Positions 46,393-55,782 are shown, counted from the stretch's first letter. The stretch: DNA of 64,000 bases from Camelimonas fluminis (GCF_014656355.1 NZ_BNCG01000016.1:28306-92305), one strand, 5' to 3'. Numbers and translations: made by a program. The notes: generated from the sequence alone by a model not told the origin.

Positions 46393-47622
46393 ATGAAAAC
46401 TGCATACAAGAGTCTTTTGGCCGCAACGGCCCTTGGCGCCGTCTGGAGCGCCGGCGCGTTCGCCGCTGACCAGGGGCCGGTGAAAATCGGCGTCCTCAAC
46501 GACCGCGCGTCGGTCTATTCCACCATCACCGGCGAGGGCTCCGTCGTGGCCGCGCGGATGGCGGTTGAAGACTTTGGCGGCAAGCTGTTCGACAAGCCAA
46601 TCGAAGTCGTGGCGGCTGACCACATGCACAAGCCTGACGTCGGCGCCTCGATCGCCCGCAAATGGTTCGACGTGGACGGCGTTGGCGCCGTGTTCGACAT
46701 CTATTCCTCGGGCGTCGCCCTCGCCGTGCAGAAGCTGGCCGAGGAAAAAGACAAGATCCTCGTGGTCTCGATGGCCTCCAGCCGCGACATTTCCGGCAAG
46801 AACTGCTCGCCTAACGGCATGCAGTGGGCCAATGACGGTTATTCCGTCGCCAATCTGACGGTGAAGGGCAGCACCACGCCAGCGCGCAACACCTGGTACT
46901 TCCTCACCGTCGACTATACCGCCGGTCATTCGATCGAAGGCGATTCGAAGAAGATCATCGAGAAGAACGGCGGCAAGTTCCTCGGCGCCGTGCGCTTCCC
47001 GCTGAACACGGCGGACTTCAGCTCCTTCCTGTTGCAGGCGCAGAATTCCGGCGCGAAAAACATCGCCCATATCGGCGGCGGCGCTGACCTCATCAACGGC
47101 ATCAAGCAGGCCGATGAATTCGGCATCAACGCCAATGGCCAGCAGTTCGTGCCGTTCTCGCTGACCACCGTCGACGTCTATGGCCTCGGCAACAAGGCGA
47201 CGGCCGGCATGCCGGCGGTGCTCAGCTACCACTGGACCGAATCCCCGGAAGCGGCGAAGTTCGCGGAGCGCTTCAAGGCGAAGTTCGGCAAGATGCCAGC
47301 CGACCCGCAGGCCAATGTCTACAGCGCCGTGACCCATTACCTGAAGGCGGTGAAAGCCGCCGGCACGACGGAAAACAAGGCCGTGCTGGCCAAGATGAAG
47401 GAAACGCCGGTCAACGACTTCTTCACGAAAGACGCCAAAATCCGCGCCGATGGCCGGCTGATGCGCGACATGTACTACGCGACGGTCAAAAAACCGGAAG
47501 AGATGAAGGACAAGGACGACCTGCTGACGCTGGTGAAGAAATATCCGGCGGAAGAGGTTTTCATCCCGGCCAGCGAGAGCGAATGCAAGCTGCTGAACCC
47601 GAAGGCCGGCGAGAAGAAATAA
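46393..47622 (+). CDS. ABC transporter substrate-binding protein (branched-chain amino acid type)
   Basis: 409-aa periplasmic binding protein of the type I (Leu/Ile/Val) fold. Signal peptide MKTAYKSLLAATALGAVWSAGAFA cleaved before ADQ. The mature protein begins GPVKIGVLNDRASVYSTITGEGSVVAARMAVEDFGG, the typical substrate-binding start, with DADMKPDV-like ADHMHKPDVGASIARKWFD. ATG 46393 has GGGGAGGA upstream. No permease or ATPase gene lies in the window, so it must share a transporter encoded elsewhere. It precedes acyl-CoA ligase genes and carries a MarR-type operator, so its ligand may be a carboxylate such as an aromatic or aliphatic acid; this is inference. Confidence 0.87.
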   Translation: MKTAYKSLLAATALGAVWSAGAFAADQGPVKIGVLNDRASVYSTITGEGSVVAARMAVEDFGGKLFDKPIEVVAADHMHKPDVGASIARKWFDVDGVGAVFDIYSSGVALAVQKLAEEKDKILVVSMASSRDISGKNCSPNGMQWANDGYSVANLTVKGSTTPARNTWYFLTVDYTAGHSIEGDSKKIIEKNGGKFLGAVRFPLNTADFSSFLLQAQNSGAKNIAHIGGGADLINGIKQADEFGINANGQQFVPFSLTTVDVYGLGNKATAGMPAVLSYHWTESPEAAKFAERFKAKFGKMPADPQANVYSAVTHYLKAVKAAGTTENKAVLAKMKETPVNDFFTKDAKIRADGRLMRDMYYATVKKPEEMKDKDDLLTLVKKYPAEEVFIPASESECKLLNPKAGEKK

Positions 47623-47640
47623 CCGCCCCCCTGGACAACG

Positions 47641-47673
47641 AAAAAACCGCCGGTTTCCCGGCGGTTTTTTTAT
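47641..47673. terminator. Bidirectional intrinsic terminator
   Basis: Perfect 13-bp arms AAAAAACCGCCGG/CCGGCGGTTTTTT (47641-47653, 47658-47670) with loop TTTC; A-run and T-run on either side, placed between two convergent genes. Confidence 0.92.
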
Positions 47674-47694
47674 TCGGCGGTGTCTGGCGAAGCT

Positions 47695-49425
47695 TCAGAG
47701 AAACTGCTGCGCCAGCTCCTCCTTTTTCACCTTGCCGGTCGCGGTCATCGGCAGCGCCTCCACCACCCGCACTTCCGGCAGCTTGTAGACGGCAAGGCGC
47801 TCGCGACAGAAGGCCAGCACGTCGGCGGCTTCAACGCCGTCTTCCGGCTTCACCATGACGAAAGCGACCGGCACCTGGCCCTTGTCCGGATCCTCGCGGC
47901 CAATGACGCCGCTGCCGATGACCGAAGGATGCTGCCCAAGCACCGCCTCGATCTCCGTCGGGAACACGCTCATGCCCTTGACCTTGAGCATTTCCTTGCG
48001 CCGGCCGAGGAACAGGATGAAGCCCTCCGCGGTAATCATGCCGAGGTCGCCAGTGCGCAGCCAGCCGTCCCTGATCTCGCCGGCCGTGCCGCCGGGGCTG
48101 TTCCAGTAGCCCTTGAGCAGCGACGGCGTACGCACGCACAGTTCGCCCTCCTCGCCGAGCGGGATCAGCCGTTCGCTACCGAATTCCAGAATCTTGAAAT
48201 CGGTGGCGCCGGTGGGCAGGCCGCAGAACACCTGGCGGGCGTTCAGGTCGAAATCATTGTCCTGAAATCCGCGCGTGAACGTGTCGAACGAGTGGGTCTC
48301 GGTCATGCCCCAGGCGGCTTCGCGCAGGGTTGTGCCCGTCAGGGCGCGCCAGCGCTCACGGAAAGGAACGTTGAGCTTCTTGACGAAGGAGGCCACCACC
48401 GCCTCGCGCAGCGAGGTCAGGTCGTGTTTGCCCGCATCGGGGCTCTCCATGATCTCGACGGCGTTGTCGACCACCATCGCGGTGACGGTCACCTTGTAGC
48501 GCTCCACCTGGGCCATCCAGGCGGCGGCGTCCCAACGGGCGAGCAGCACGCAGGTTGCGCCCGCGACCAGCGGCGCGATGACGCCCACGTCCTCGCCGGC
48601 AATCCAGAACACCGGCCAGAAATTGATGATCACATCGTCCGGTCCAATGGAGGCGGTGATGCTGCACATGCTGGCGCCGGTGAACAGCATGTCGCGCTGG
48701 GTGTGGATGCACCCCTTCGGCAGGCCGGTGGTGCCGCCGGTGTAGTTGAGGGCGGCGACGTCATCCAGGCTGACGTCCACGACGGGCGGCGCGCCGGTTT
48801 CCGCCACCATGGCGGCCATGAAGTCGACGACGCCCGCCGGCAGATCGACCAACGGCGCGTCCAGGCCGGCGGGAACGGGACCGAACGGCGCTTCCGGCAG
48901 GAAGGCCGACACGGCCGTTGCGAAGACATGGGTCAAACCGGTCTGGCTGCGCGCCGCATCCACCACCGGCAGCAGGATGTCCTGGGCGATGAGGATGCGC
49001 GCGCCGGTGTCGTTGAGTTCGTAAACCAGCTCCGACTCACGGAACATCGGATTGATCGGCGCATGGATGGCGCCGAGCTTCAGAATGGCGTGGAAGGCGA
49101 TGAGGAACTGCGGACAGCTGGGCAGGAACACGCCAACGGCGTCGCCCTTGCGCACGCCGGCGCCATGCAGCACGGCGGCGAAGCGGTCGCTCAGCCGGTC
49201 CAGTTCGGCGTAGGAAATCTCGCGGCCATAGAAGATGATCGCCGCCTTGTCGGGCGTGCGCCGGGCCCATTCGCGCAGATAATATGTGAGCGTCTGCTCG
49301 CCGAGTGGAAAATGCTGCTGGCGCGGAACGCCCTGTGGCCAGCGCGCCGCCCACAGGGCCCGGACGTGCTCAAGGTAAGCGGCCTCATTGGCCAGCCAGG
49401 CGGCGTTTTGCTCCTGTGTGCTCAT
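47695..49425 (-). CDS. AMP-dependent acyl-CoA synthetase (first)
   Basis: 576-aa ANL-superfamily enzyme that activates a carboxylate with ATP and CoA. The AMP-binding core NYTGGTTGLPKGC, the WGMTETH (A5) motif, GYWNSPGGT, the DGWLRTGDLG (A7) and GRRKEMLKVKGMSVFPTEIE (A8) motifs, and the catalytic lysine in TATGKVKKEEL are all present. ATG 49425 is preceded by GGGGGATGA. It lies downstream of, and on the same strand as, the fused carboxylase (149-bp gap), so both may be in one operon. The acid substrate is unknown. Confidence 0.9.
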   Translation of the reverse strand: MSTQEQNAAWLANEAAYLEHVRALWAARWPQGVPRQQHFPLGEQTLTYYLREWARRTPDKAAIIFYGREISYAELDRLSDRFAAVLHGAGVRKGDAVGVFLPSCPQFLIAFHAILKLGAIHAPINPMFRESELVYELNDTGARILIAQDILLPVVDAARSQTGLTHVFATAVSAFLPEAPFGPVPAGLDAPLVDLPAGVVDFMAAMVAETGAPPVVDVSLDDVAALNYTGGTTGLPKGCIHTQRDMLFTGASMCSITASIGPDDVIINFWPVFWIAGEDVGVIAPLVAGATCVLLARWDAAAWMAQVERYKVTVTAMVVDNAVEIMESPDAGKHDLTSLREAVVASFVKKLNVPFRERWRALTGTTLREAAWGMTETHSFDTFTRGFQDNDFDLNARQVFCGLPTGATDFKILEFGSERLIPLGEEGELCVRTPSLLKGYWNSPGGTAGEIRDGWLRTGDLGMITAEGFILFLGRRKEMLKVKGMSVFPTEIEAVLGQHPSVIGSGVIGREDPDKGQVPVAFVMVKPEDGVEAADVLAFCRERLAVYKLPEVRVVEALPMTATGKVKKEELAQQFL

Positions 49426-49574
49426 GGCGTCATCCCCCGCGGTCCACGCCTTCCGGCTGGAACCTCAATCGCTCGCCGGCGCTGCTCCGGCTGTTCTTGC
49501 GAGAACCGGCGGCGCGAACGGCCGCCGGAAACTGGCGTCAGCTTGTCATGCTCTGGCAGGCCTTGCCAACGGCC

Positions 49575-52500
49575 TCACCACACGTCGACGCTCGGCCGCT
49601 TCTTGCCGGCGCGCGGGGCGACGGCGGGCAGCGACCTGAGGCCGCGCAGGATCCAGCGGCGCGTATCCACCGGATCGATCACGTCGTCGACCTCGAGGAA
49701 GGTGGCGCCGGAGAGCGCCTTGTTCTTCTCGTATTCGGCCGCGACCATGGCGTCGAACCACGCCTTGCGTTCGGCGGGGTCTTCAATCGCCATCATCTCC
49801 TTGCGGTAGGCCAGCTTGACGCCGCCCTCCAGGCCCATGGCGCCGAACTCGCCGGTGGGCCACGCCAGGGTGAAGAACGAGGAATGGCCGCCGCCGCCAG
49901 CCATGGCCAGGGCGCCAAGACCGTAGCCCTTGCGCAGCACCACCGTGAACATGGGAATGGTGGCGTTGGCCGCCGCCACGAACATGCGCGACACGTGCCG
50001 CACCTGGGCGGTGCGCTCCACCTCCGGCCCCACCATCATGCCGGGCGTGTCGCACAGCGACAGCAACGGAATGTCGAAGGCGTCGCAGAGCTGCACGAAG
50101 CGCGCCGCCTTGTCCGCCGCGTCGGAATCGATGGCCCCGCCCAGCACCTGGGAGTTGTTGGCGATCACGCCCATCGGCCGGCCCTCGAAGCGGACGAGGG
50201 CGGTGACCATGGCCTTGCCGAAACCGGCGCGCAGTTCGAGCACCGAATCCGTATCGGCCAGGGTGGCGATGACCTCGCGGATGTCATAGGCGCGCAGGCG
50301 GTTTTCAGGAATCGCCCGGCGCAGCAGCCGCTGGTCGGCGCAGGTCCAGTCCCGGGTGCGGCCCTGGAAATAACCCAGATATTTTTTCGCCGCCGCGACG
50401 CCGTCGGCCTCGTCCCTCACCACCAGATCGATGACGCCGTTCGGCGCCTGCACCGACACCGGGCCAACGTCCTCGGGGCGGAAAACGCCAAGGCCGCCGC
50501 CTTCGATCATCGCCGGGCCGCCCATGCCGATGTTGGCGTTGCCGGTGGCGATGATGAGATCGCAGGCGCCGGCCACCGCCGCGTTGCCGGCAAAACAACG
50601 TCCGTCGACGATGCTGACGGTCGGCACCAGGCCGCTGAGCTGGCCAAAACGGGTGAAGGTGGTGGTGTCGAGACCAGCCGGGGTCGGCCATTCATCGCCG
50701 GGGCGGCCGCCGCCGCCTTCGGCGAACACCACCATTGGCAGCTTCCATCTGGCCGACAGCTCCAGCAGCCGGTCCTTCTTGCGGTGGTTGATAACGCCCT
50801 GGGTGCCGGCGAACACGGTGTAGTCATAACCCATCACGGCGCAACGGGCGGCGTCTTCATCAAACAGCGCGCCGTTCACCGAACCAAGGCCGGTGACCAT
50901 GCCGTCGGCCGGGCTCATCTTCAGCAACTCGTCAAAGCTGCGGCGCTGGCGCTGGGCGGCCAGGGCGAGGCCGCCGTATTCGATGAAGCTGCCGTCGTCG
51001 ACCAGGTCGGCGATGTTCTCGCGCACGGTTCGCTGGTTGGTCTTGCGCCGCCGCGCCACCGCATCGGGGCGGCGATCGTCATAAAGAATGGCGTGGCGCT
51101 CCAGCGCCTCGGCCAGATCGGGGCGGATATGATCGAGATCAATCTCCTCCTCGACCGCCGCCTCGCCGCCGCTGACCTCGCCGGGCGTGAAGAAAGCCAG
51201 CGGATGGCCCTCGAACACCGTGTCGCCGGCGCTGACCAGAACCTGGGCGACCACGCCGGCTTCTGGCGCCGCCACCACATGCTCCATCTTCATGGCTTCC
51301 AGCACCAGCAGCGGCTGGCCCTTGCGCACCTCGGCGCCAGGAGCAATGTCGATGCTGACGATCGTGCCCTGCAGCGGCGCGCTCACAGCCGCCATGCCCT
51401 CCGGCGCGTCGATGGCGTCGCCCGGCTCCGGCGCCGCATCGGCGACCGCCTCTGGCCCGGCGCCGCCGAACACCGCCAGCGGATCTAACTCCTTTGACGA
51501 CCGGATCTTGCCGCGCCCGCCGGGCGCGCCAGCGGCGCCCTTGTGGAACAGGTCGCCCTGCACCGTCACATCCGGCCCGACCAGCTCGCCAATATGCTGC
51601 TCAAGGAAGCGGGTGCTCACCGCGTTGGCGATGAATTTGGGGTGATCAAGCAGCGCCCGCAGGAATGGCATGTTGGTGGCCACGCCCTCGATGCGGAACT
51701 CGCGCAGGGCGCGCAGCGCGCGGCGCACGGCCTCGTCATAGTCGGGCGCGCGGCTGTGAACGATCAGCTTGGCCAGCAACGAATCGTAGCGCGGGCTGGT
51801 GACGTAGCCGACGTAGCCAAAGGTATCGACGCGCACGCCGGGCCCCGACGGCGGATCGAAGGCGTCGAGCCGGCCGCCGGACGGGCGCGCCTCACCCTCC
51901 GGCGTGATCGTCTCCATATTGATGCGCAACTGGATGGCGTAGCCGCGCGGCTGCAGGCCAGCGGCCAGTCCCAGATCAGCGAGACGCGCGCCGTCGGCGA
52001 TGCGCAGTTGCGCCTCCACCAGATCGACGCCGTAAACCTCTTCGGTCACCGTGTGCTCGACCTGAACGCGCGGGTTCACCTCCATGAAGGCGAAGTCAGT
52101 GGAATCTGGCGCGGCGTCGCCGGGCACGAGAAACTCGAAGGTGCCGAGGCCGGCGTAACCGACCCGCTGCGCCATGCGGATGGCGGCGTCGCAGACGGCG
52201 GCGCGCATCACCGGCGACAGGGTCGGGCTTGGCGCGATCTCGACGATCTTCTGGTTGCGGCGCTGGATGGTGCACTCGCGCTCGCCCAGATGGATGACGT
52301 CAACGCCGTCGCCCACCACCTGCACCTCGATATGGCGCACGTTGGGCAGATAGCGCTCCACATAGACGGAATCGTCGCCGAAGGCGCCCTTCGCCTCCGA
52401 CCGGCAGCGCCGCCAGGCGTCTTCGATATTCTCGAAGCGCGTCACAGCGCGCATACCGCGACCACCACCGCCGGCGATGGCCTTGATCATGATCGCCGCG

Positions 52501-52985
52501 CCGTCGCCATGCGCCTCCTGCTGGGCGCGGAAGAACGACTGGACTTCTTCCAGCGTCGCCGCGCCAGTCGTGCCAGCGAGCAGGGGCACGCCAGCCTCGA
52601 TGGCCAGCGCCCGGGCTTTCGCCTTGTCGCCGAACAGCTCCAGCAACTCGGGGCGCGGGCCGACGAAGACGACGCCCTCCTCGGCGGCGCGGCGGGCGAA
52701 GGCCGCGCTCTCCGACAGAAACCCATAGCCAGGATGGATGGCGTCGGCGCCGCTCGTTTTCGCGGCGGCGATCAGGCTTTCGATATCCAGATAGGCGGCG
52801 GCGCCGACGCCATCCAGGGCGACGGCTTCATCGGCGGCGCGCACGTGCAGGGACTTCGCGTCGTCACTGGCGTAGACGGCGATCGACGCGACGCCACAAC
52901 CGGCGGCGGCGCGGGCGATGCGGATGGAGATTTCACCGCGATTGGCGATCAGCAGCCTGGAAATACGCGCGCTGGAGAGACTCAT
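49575..52985 (-). CDS. Single-chain biotin-dependent acyl-CoA carboxylase (BC-BCCP-CT fusion)
   Basis: 1136-aa multidomain carboxylase. Residues about 5-450 are biotin carboxylase (LLIANRGEISIRIARAA, GPRPELLELFGDKAKARALA, AIAGGGGRGMR, EVNPRVQVEHTVTEEV). The BCCP part has the biotinyl lysine Lys566 in EAMKMEHVV. Residues about 640-1136 are the carboxyltransferase, with GGSFIEYGG-like FIEYGGLALAAQ, GGGRPGDEW, GGGLGVFRPED and the second crotonase half ending RRWILRGLRSLP. All three functions in one chain resemble the long-chain acyl-CoA carboxylases (LCC) described from mycobacteria and some proteobacteria. Divergent from marR; promoter and operator overlap at 53072-53109. Substrate unknown. Confidence 0.9.
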   Translation of the reverse strand: MSLSSARISRLLIANRGEISIRIARAAAGCGVASIAVYASDDAKSLHVRAADEAVALDGVGAAAYLDIESLIAAAKTSGADAIHPGYGFLSESAAFARRAAEEGVVFVGPRPELLELFGDKAKARALAIEAGVPLLAGTTGAATLEEVQSFFRAQQEAHGDGAAIMIKAIAGGGGRGMRAVTRFENIEDAWRRCRSEAKGAFGDDSVYVERYLPNVRHIEVQVVGDGVDVIHLGERECTIQRRNQKIVEIAPSPTLSPVMRAAVCDAAIRMAQRVGYAGLGTFEFLVPGDAAPDSTDFAFMEVNPRVQVEHTVTEEVYGVDLVEAQLRIADGARLADLGLAAGLQPRGYAIQLRINMETITPEGEARPSGGRLDAFDPPSGPGVRVDTFGYVGYVTSPRYDSLLAKLIVHSRAPDYDEAVRRALRALREFRIEGVATNMPFLRALLDHPKFIANAVSTRFLEQHIGELVGPDVTVQGDLFHKGAAGAPGGRGKIRSSKELDPLAVFGGAGPEAVADAAPEPGDAIDAPEGMAAVSAPLQGTIVSIDIAPGAEVRKGQPLLVLEAMKMEHVVAAPEAGVVAQVLVSAGDTVFEGHPLAFFTPGEVSGGEAAVEEEIDLDHIRPDLAEALERHAILYDDRRPDAVARRRKTNQRTVRENIADLVDDGSFIEYGGLALAAQRQRRSFDELLKMSPADGMVTGLGSVNGALFDEDAARCAVMGYDYTVFAGTQGVINHRKKDRLLELSARWKLPMVVFAEGGGGRPGDEWPTPAGLDTTTFTRFGQLSGLVPTVSIVDGRCFAGNAAVAGACDLIIATGNANIGMGGPAMIEGGGLGVFRPEDVGPVSVQAPNGVIDLVVRDEADGVAAAKKYLGYFQGRTRDWTCADQRLLRRAIPENRLRAYDIREVIATLADTDSVLELRAGFGKAMVTALVRFEGRPMGVIANNSQVLGGAIDSDAADKAARFVQLCDAFDIPLLSLCDTPGMMVGPEVERTAQVRHVSRMFVAAANATIPMFTVVLRKGYGLGALAMAGGGGHSSFFTLAWPTGEFGAMGLEGGVKLAYRKEMMAIEDPAERKAWFDAMVAAEYEKNKALSGATFLEVDDVIDPVDTRRWILRGLRSLPAVAPRAGKKRPSVDVW

Positions 52986-53071
52986 TGGGGTTTCCCGTCC
53001 GGACAGCCGGCTGCTCCTGGAGAAGCGACGGCCACAGTGCTTTTTCAGATTTAAGGTTCAGATTTTGCCCG

Positions 53072-53100
53072 AGCCTAGGAGCGATCGGCGATTACGTCAA
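53072..53100 (-). promoter_or_regulatory. Promoter of the acyl-CoA carboxylase gene
   Basis: On the minus strand TTGACG (53100-53095), exactly 17 bases, then TAGGCT (53077-53072). The -35 hexamer lies within the MarR-type operator 53096-53109, the classical position for repression. Confidence 0.6.
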
Positions 53101-53109
53101 TATATTGAC
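53096..53109. promoter_or_regulatory. MarR-type operator 2
   Basis: GTCAATATATTGAC, a perfect 14-bp palindrome in the divergent region between the carboxylase and marR. Confidence 0.75.
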
Positions 53110-53315
53110 ACGTATTCCAGGGTCGCCTTTTTTCTCCGTTTATCCCCGCCCGGGCCTGTGACGTGACAAGACGCTGTCACGTCGGGCATACTTGTCAGGA
53201 TCAAAGCATTTCCGGGACAGGCGGCGTCCATGTCCGCGACGGAAGCGCATAACCAGGGCATGAAGCGCGTGGGCTGACCGGGCGGCGCGCGAACGTGTTT
53301 CAGGGAAGCAGAACA

Positions 53316-53939
53316 ATGAACAAGCCGGATTTACACGGCGTCGGGGGGGCTGGTCCGTCCGGGCGCGCCGTGCACGGGCAACAGGTCGCGCCGGATCATG
53401 ACATCAACAACAGGCTGTTTTTCCGCCTCTGCCAGGCCGCCAACCAGTATGAGCGCACCGCTCATCGCGAACTGAACATTTCCGCCATCCAGGGCGTCGT
53501 CCTCGGCGCGCTCTCGCGCTACATGCCCGACGGCATCGCCTTCTCCAGTTTCGTCGACTACATCGCCGTGAGCCGGCAAAATCTTGACGCGGTGCTGAAG
53601 CGCCTGGAGAAGCTCGGCTATGTGGAGCGGGTGGAGAACCGCCGCGACCGCCGGGTGCGCATGGTGCGGTTGACCCCGGCCGGCGAACGGGCCTGGGAAA
53701 CCCTGGGCGGCCGCACGGTGGAGTTCTTCAGACACGCCGCCGCTGGCATTTCGCCGGAAGAAAAGATCGCCTTCACCGCGACGCTGGCCAAGGTCACCCG
53801 CAATTTGCGCAACCTGCGGATGGTCGCCGACGGTCGCGAAGACCTGCAAGGGGACGACGCGCATCACGGGGACGACGCGCATCCGGACGTGGGATCCGCC
53901 GACGGGCTGCGCGATGACGCGGCGCGCGCCAGCGACTGA
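53316..53939 (+). CDS. MarR-family transcriptional regulator
   Basis: 207-aa winged-helix regulator. The wHTH core runs from about residue 40 to 150: LSRYMPDGIAFSSFVDYIAVSRQNLDAVLKRLEKLGYVERVENRRDRRVRMVRLTPAGERAWE, with the D-R-R wing. Start ATG 53316 has AGGGAAG upstream. The C-terminus contains a duplicated GDDAHH/GDDAHP from a 2x18-bp tandem repeat (53850-53885). It lies between two acyl-CoA metabolism genes; MarR proteins of this kind usually repress catabolic operons until an acyl-CoA or aromatic acid binds. It likely controls the three palindromes at 46222, 53096 and 53951. Confidence 0.88.
   Translation: MNKPDLHGVGGAGPSGRAVHGQQVAPDHDINNRLFFRLCQAANQYERTAHRELNISAIQGVVLGALSRYMPDGIAFSSFVDYIAVSRQNLDAVLKRLEKLGYVERVENRRDRRVRMVRLTPAGERAWETLGGRTVEFFRHAAAGISPEEKIAFTATLAKVTRNLRNLRMVADGREDLQGDDAHHGDDAHPDVGSADGLRDDAARASD
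53850..53885. repeat. Two 18-bp tandem units in marR
   Basis: GGGGACGACGCGCATC recurs at 53850 and 53868, encoding GDDAHH then GDDAHP near the C-terminus of the regulator. An in-frame slippage duplication. Confidence 0.75.
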
Positions 53940-53950
53940 CCGCAAAATAC

Positions 53951-53964
53951 ATCAATGAATTGAC
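53951..53964. promoter_or_regulatory. MarR-type operator 3
   Basis: ATCAATGAATTGAC, 11 of 14 bases identical to operator 2, 71 bp before the second acyl-CoA ligase gene. TTGACA (53960-53965) overlaps it; 17 bases on is CACATT, a weak -10. Confidence 0.7.
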
Positions 53965-54034
53965 ACAATAACCACGACACGGCACATTCGCCTGCGGAAG
54001 TTCTGGCCACAGAAGCCACGCAGCAGGAAACGCC

Positions 54035-55729
54035 ATGTCCGAACAGATCATCGGGACTCCGTCCGCCCAGAATTCATCGGTGCAGGATCCGCGCGCGGAG
54101 AACCAATACCCGCCGGACTCCCGTGTGCCCGCCCGCGACGCCTGCGTGCTGCGTTACGTGCTCGAGCGTCGCGCGGTGGAGCAGCCGGACCATCCTTTCC
54201 TGCGTCTCGCCGACGGGTCGGCGATTTCCTACGCCGCCATGCGCGACGACGTGATCGCCATCGCGGCGGCGCTGGCGAAGCTGGGCGTCGCCCAGGGCGA
54301 TACGGTCACCGTCTGGCTGCCGAACAGCGTCGACATGATCCGCGTCTGGTTCGCCATCAACTGGCTGGGCGCGACCTATGTGCCGATCAACGTCGCCTAT
54401 CGCGGCAATCTGCTGGCTCACGTCATCGCCAACGCCGGCTCGCGCGTCATCGTCGCCAGCCCTGATCTCGCGCCCCGCCTGGCGGACGTGGACCGCGCCG
54501 GTCTGACCACCTGCGTCACCGTTGGCGGCGACGTGGAGCCTGGCCTTGCCATTCCCGGTCTCGATATCCTCTCCGGCGCCGTCGCGCTGGCGGGCGACCC
54601 GGCGACGCTGCCAGCGTTGCAGCGGCCAATCGAGCCGTGGGACGTGCAGTCGATCATCTACACCTCCGGCACGACCGGCCCCTCCAAGGGCGTGATCAGC
54701 AGCTACGCTCACCTGTTCCACATGAGCGGCCGGGAAGCCTGGCCAACCGTGGACAGCACGGACACCTTCCTGTTCTACGGGCCGCTGTTCCACGTCGGCG
54801 GCACCCTGCCGGTGGTGGCGATGCTCAATCGCGGCGGCTCCGTGGGCATGGCTGGCGATTTCGTTACCGACAGGTTCTGGGATCATGTGCGGGCGACGCA
54901 GGCGACGGTGACCATCCTGCTCGGCGTGATGACCACCTTTGTCGCCAAGGCGCCGCCGTCGCCGCAGGACCGGGAGCATTCCCTGCGCAAGGTGGTGATG
55001 ATCCCGCTCGATGAGAACTGGCGCGCCTTCAAGGAGCGGTTCGGCACGGAAGTGACGACGCTGTTCAACATGACCGAGATCAACGTGCCAATCGTCTCCG
55101 GGCCTTCACCGGCCAAGGCGGGGACCTGCGGCCGGCCCCGCGCCGGCGTTGAGGTGCGCATTGTCGATGACCACGATTGCGAGGTCGGGCCCGGCGAAGT
55201 CGGCGAACTGATCCTGCGCACCGACGCGCCATGGGCGCTGAATTCCGGTTACTTCAAGAATCCGGAAGCGACGGCGCAGGCGTGGCGCAACGGCTGGTTC
55301 CACACCGGCGACGCTTTCCGCCGCGACGGGGACGGCGATTTCTTCTTCGTTGACCGCAAGAAGGACGCCATCCGGCGGCGCGGCGAAAACATCTCGTCGT
55401 TCGAGGTGGAAGTGGAGGTGCTGGCGCACCCGGCGGTGCGTGAGTGCGCCGTGGTCGCCGTGCCCAACGAGACCTCGGAGGACGACGTTCTGGCCATCGT
55501 CGCCCCGACGCCTGGCGCGACCATCGATCCGCTGGAGTTGCTGGAGTTCCTGCGCCCCCGCCTCGCCCATTTCATGCTGCCGCGCTACATCCGCGTGTTG
55601 CCGGACTTGCCGAAGACGCCAACCCAGAAGGTGGAGAAGCACGTGCTGCGCAGCGCCGGCGTCACTGGCGAGACGTGGGATCGTGAAAAAGCCGGCGTGA
55701 AGGTGACGCGCGAAAAGCTGCGCGGCTGA
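54035..55729 (+). CDS. AMP-dependent acyl-CoA ligase (second)
   Basis: 564-aa ANL-superfamily ligase of the crotonobetaine/carnitine-CoA ligase or short-chain acyl-CoA ligase type. The P-loop IIYTSGTTGPSKGV, FNMTEINVP, the GYFKNPEATAQAWRNGWFHTGDAFRRDGDGDFFFVDRKKDAIRRRGENISSFEVE block and the lysine near TPTQKVEKHVL define it. Start ATG 54035 has AGGAAA upstream. It is preceded by MarR operator 3 and lies downstream of marR. It differs clearly from the first ligase, so the two probably activate different acids. Confidence 0.9.
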   Translation: MSEQIIGTPSAQNSSVQDPRAENQYPPDSRVPARDACVLRYVLERRAVEQPDHPFLRLADGSAISYAAMRDDVIAIAAALAKLGVAQGDTVTVWLPNSVDMIRVWFAINWLGATYVPINVAYRGNLLAHVIANAGSRVIVASPDLAPRLADVDRAGLTTCVTVGGDVEPGLAIPGLDILSGAVALAGDPATLPALQRPIEPWDVQSIIYTSGTTGPSKGVISSYAHLFHMSGREAWPTVDSTDTFLFYGPLFHVGGTLPVVAMLNRGGSVGMAGDFVTDRFWDHVRATQATVTILLGVMTTFVAKAPPSPQDREHSLRKVVMIPLDENWRAFKERFGTEVTTLFNMTEINVPIVSGPSPAKAGTCGRPRAGVEVRIVDDHDCEVGPGEVGELILRTDAPWALNSGYFKNPEATAQAWRNGWFHTGDAFRRDGDGDFFFVDRKKDAIRRRGENISSFEVEVEVLAHPAVRECAVVAVPNETSEDDVLAIVAPTPGATIDPLELLEFLRPRLAHFMLPRYIRVLPDLPKTPTQKVEKHVLRSAGVTGETWDREKAGVKVTREKLRG

Positions 55730-55782
55730 CGGCAGGCCGTCGCCAGCCAGTCCCCACAGGGCGGTCGCCATATGGGCCGTCT

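Larger units (their letters stand above)
52986..53315. other. Carboxylase-marR divergent intergenic region
   Basis: 330 bp holding the carboxylase promoter and operator 2. A second, plus-strand promoter for marR should exist; TTGACA at 53105-53110 has no good -10 partner. No gene. Confidence 0.5.

Noticed and set aside
47680..49809. Open frame of 709 codons on the plus strand opposite the first acyl-CoA ligase
   Set aside because: It is the mirror of a well-conserved ligase; composition is rich in His, Gln, Arg and Gly as expected of antisense of GC-rich code, and no family motif is seen.
49305..51488. Open frame of 727 codons on the plus strand opposite the carboxylase
   Set aside because: Antisense shadow of the acyl-CoA carboxylase, with no motifs or ribosome site.
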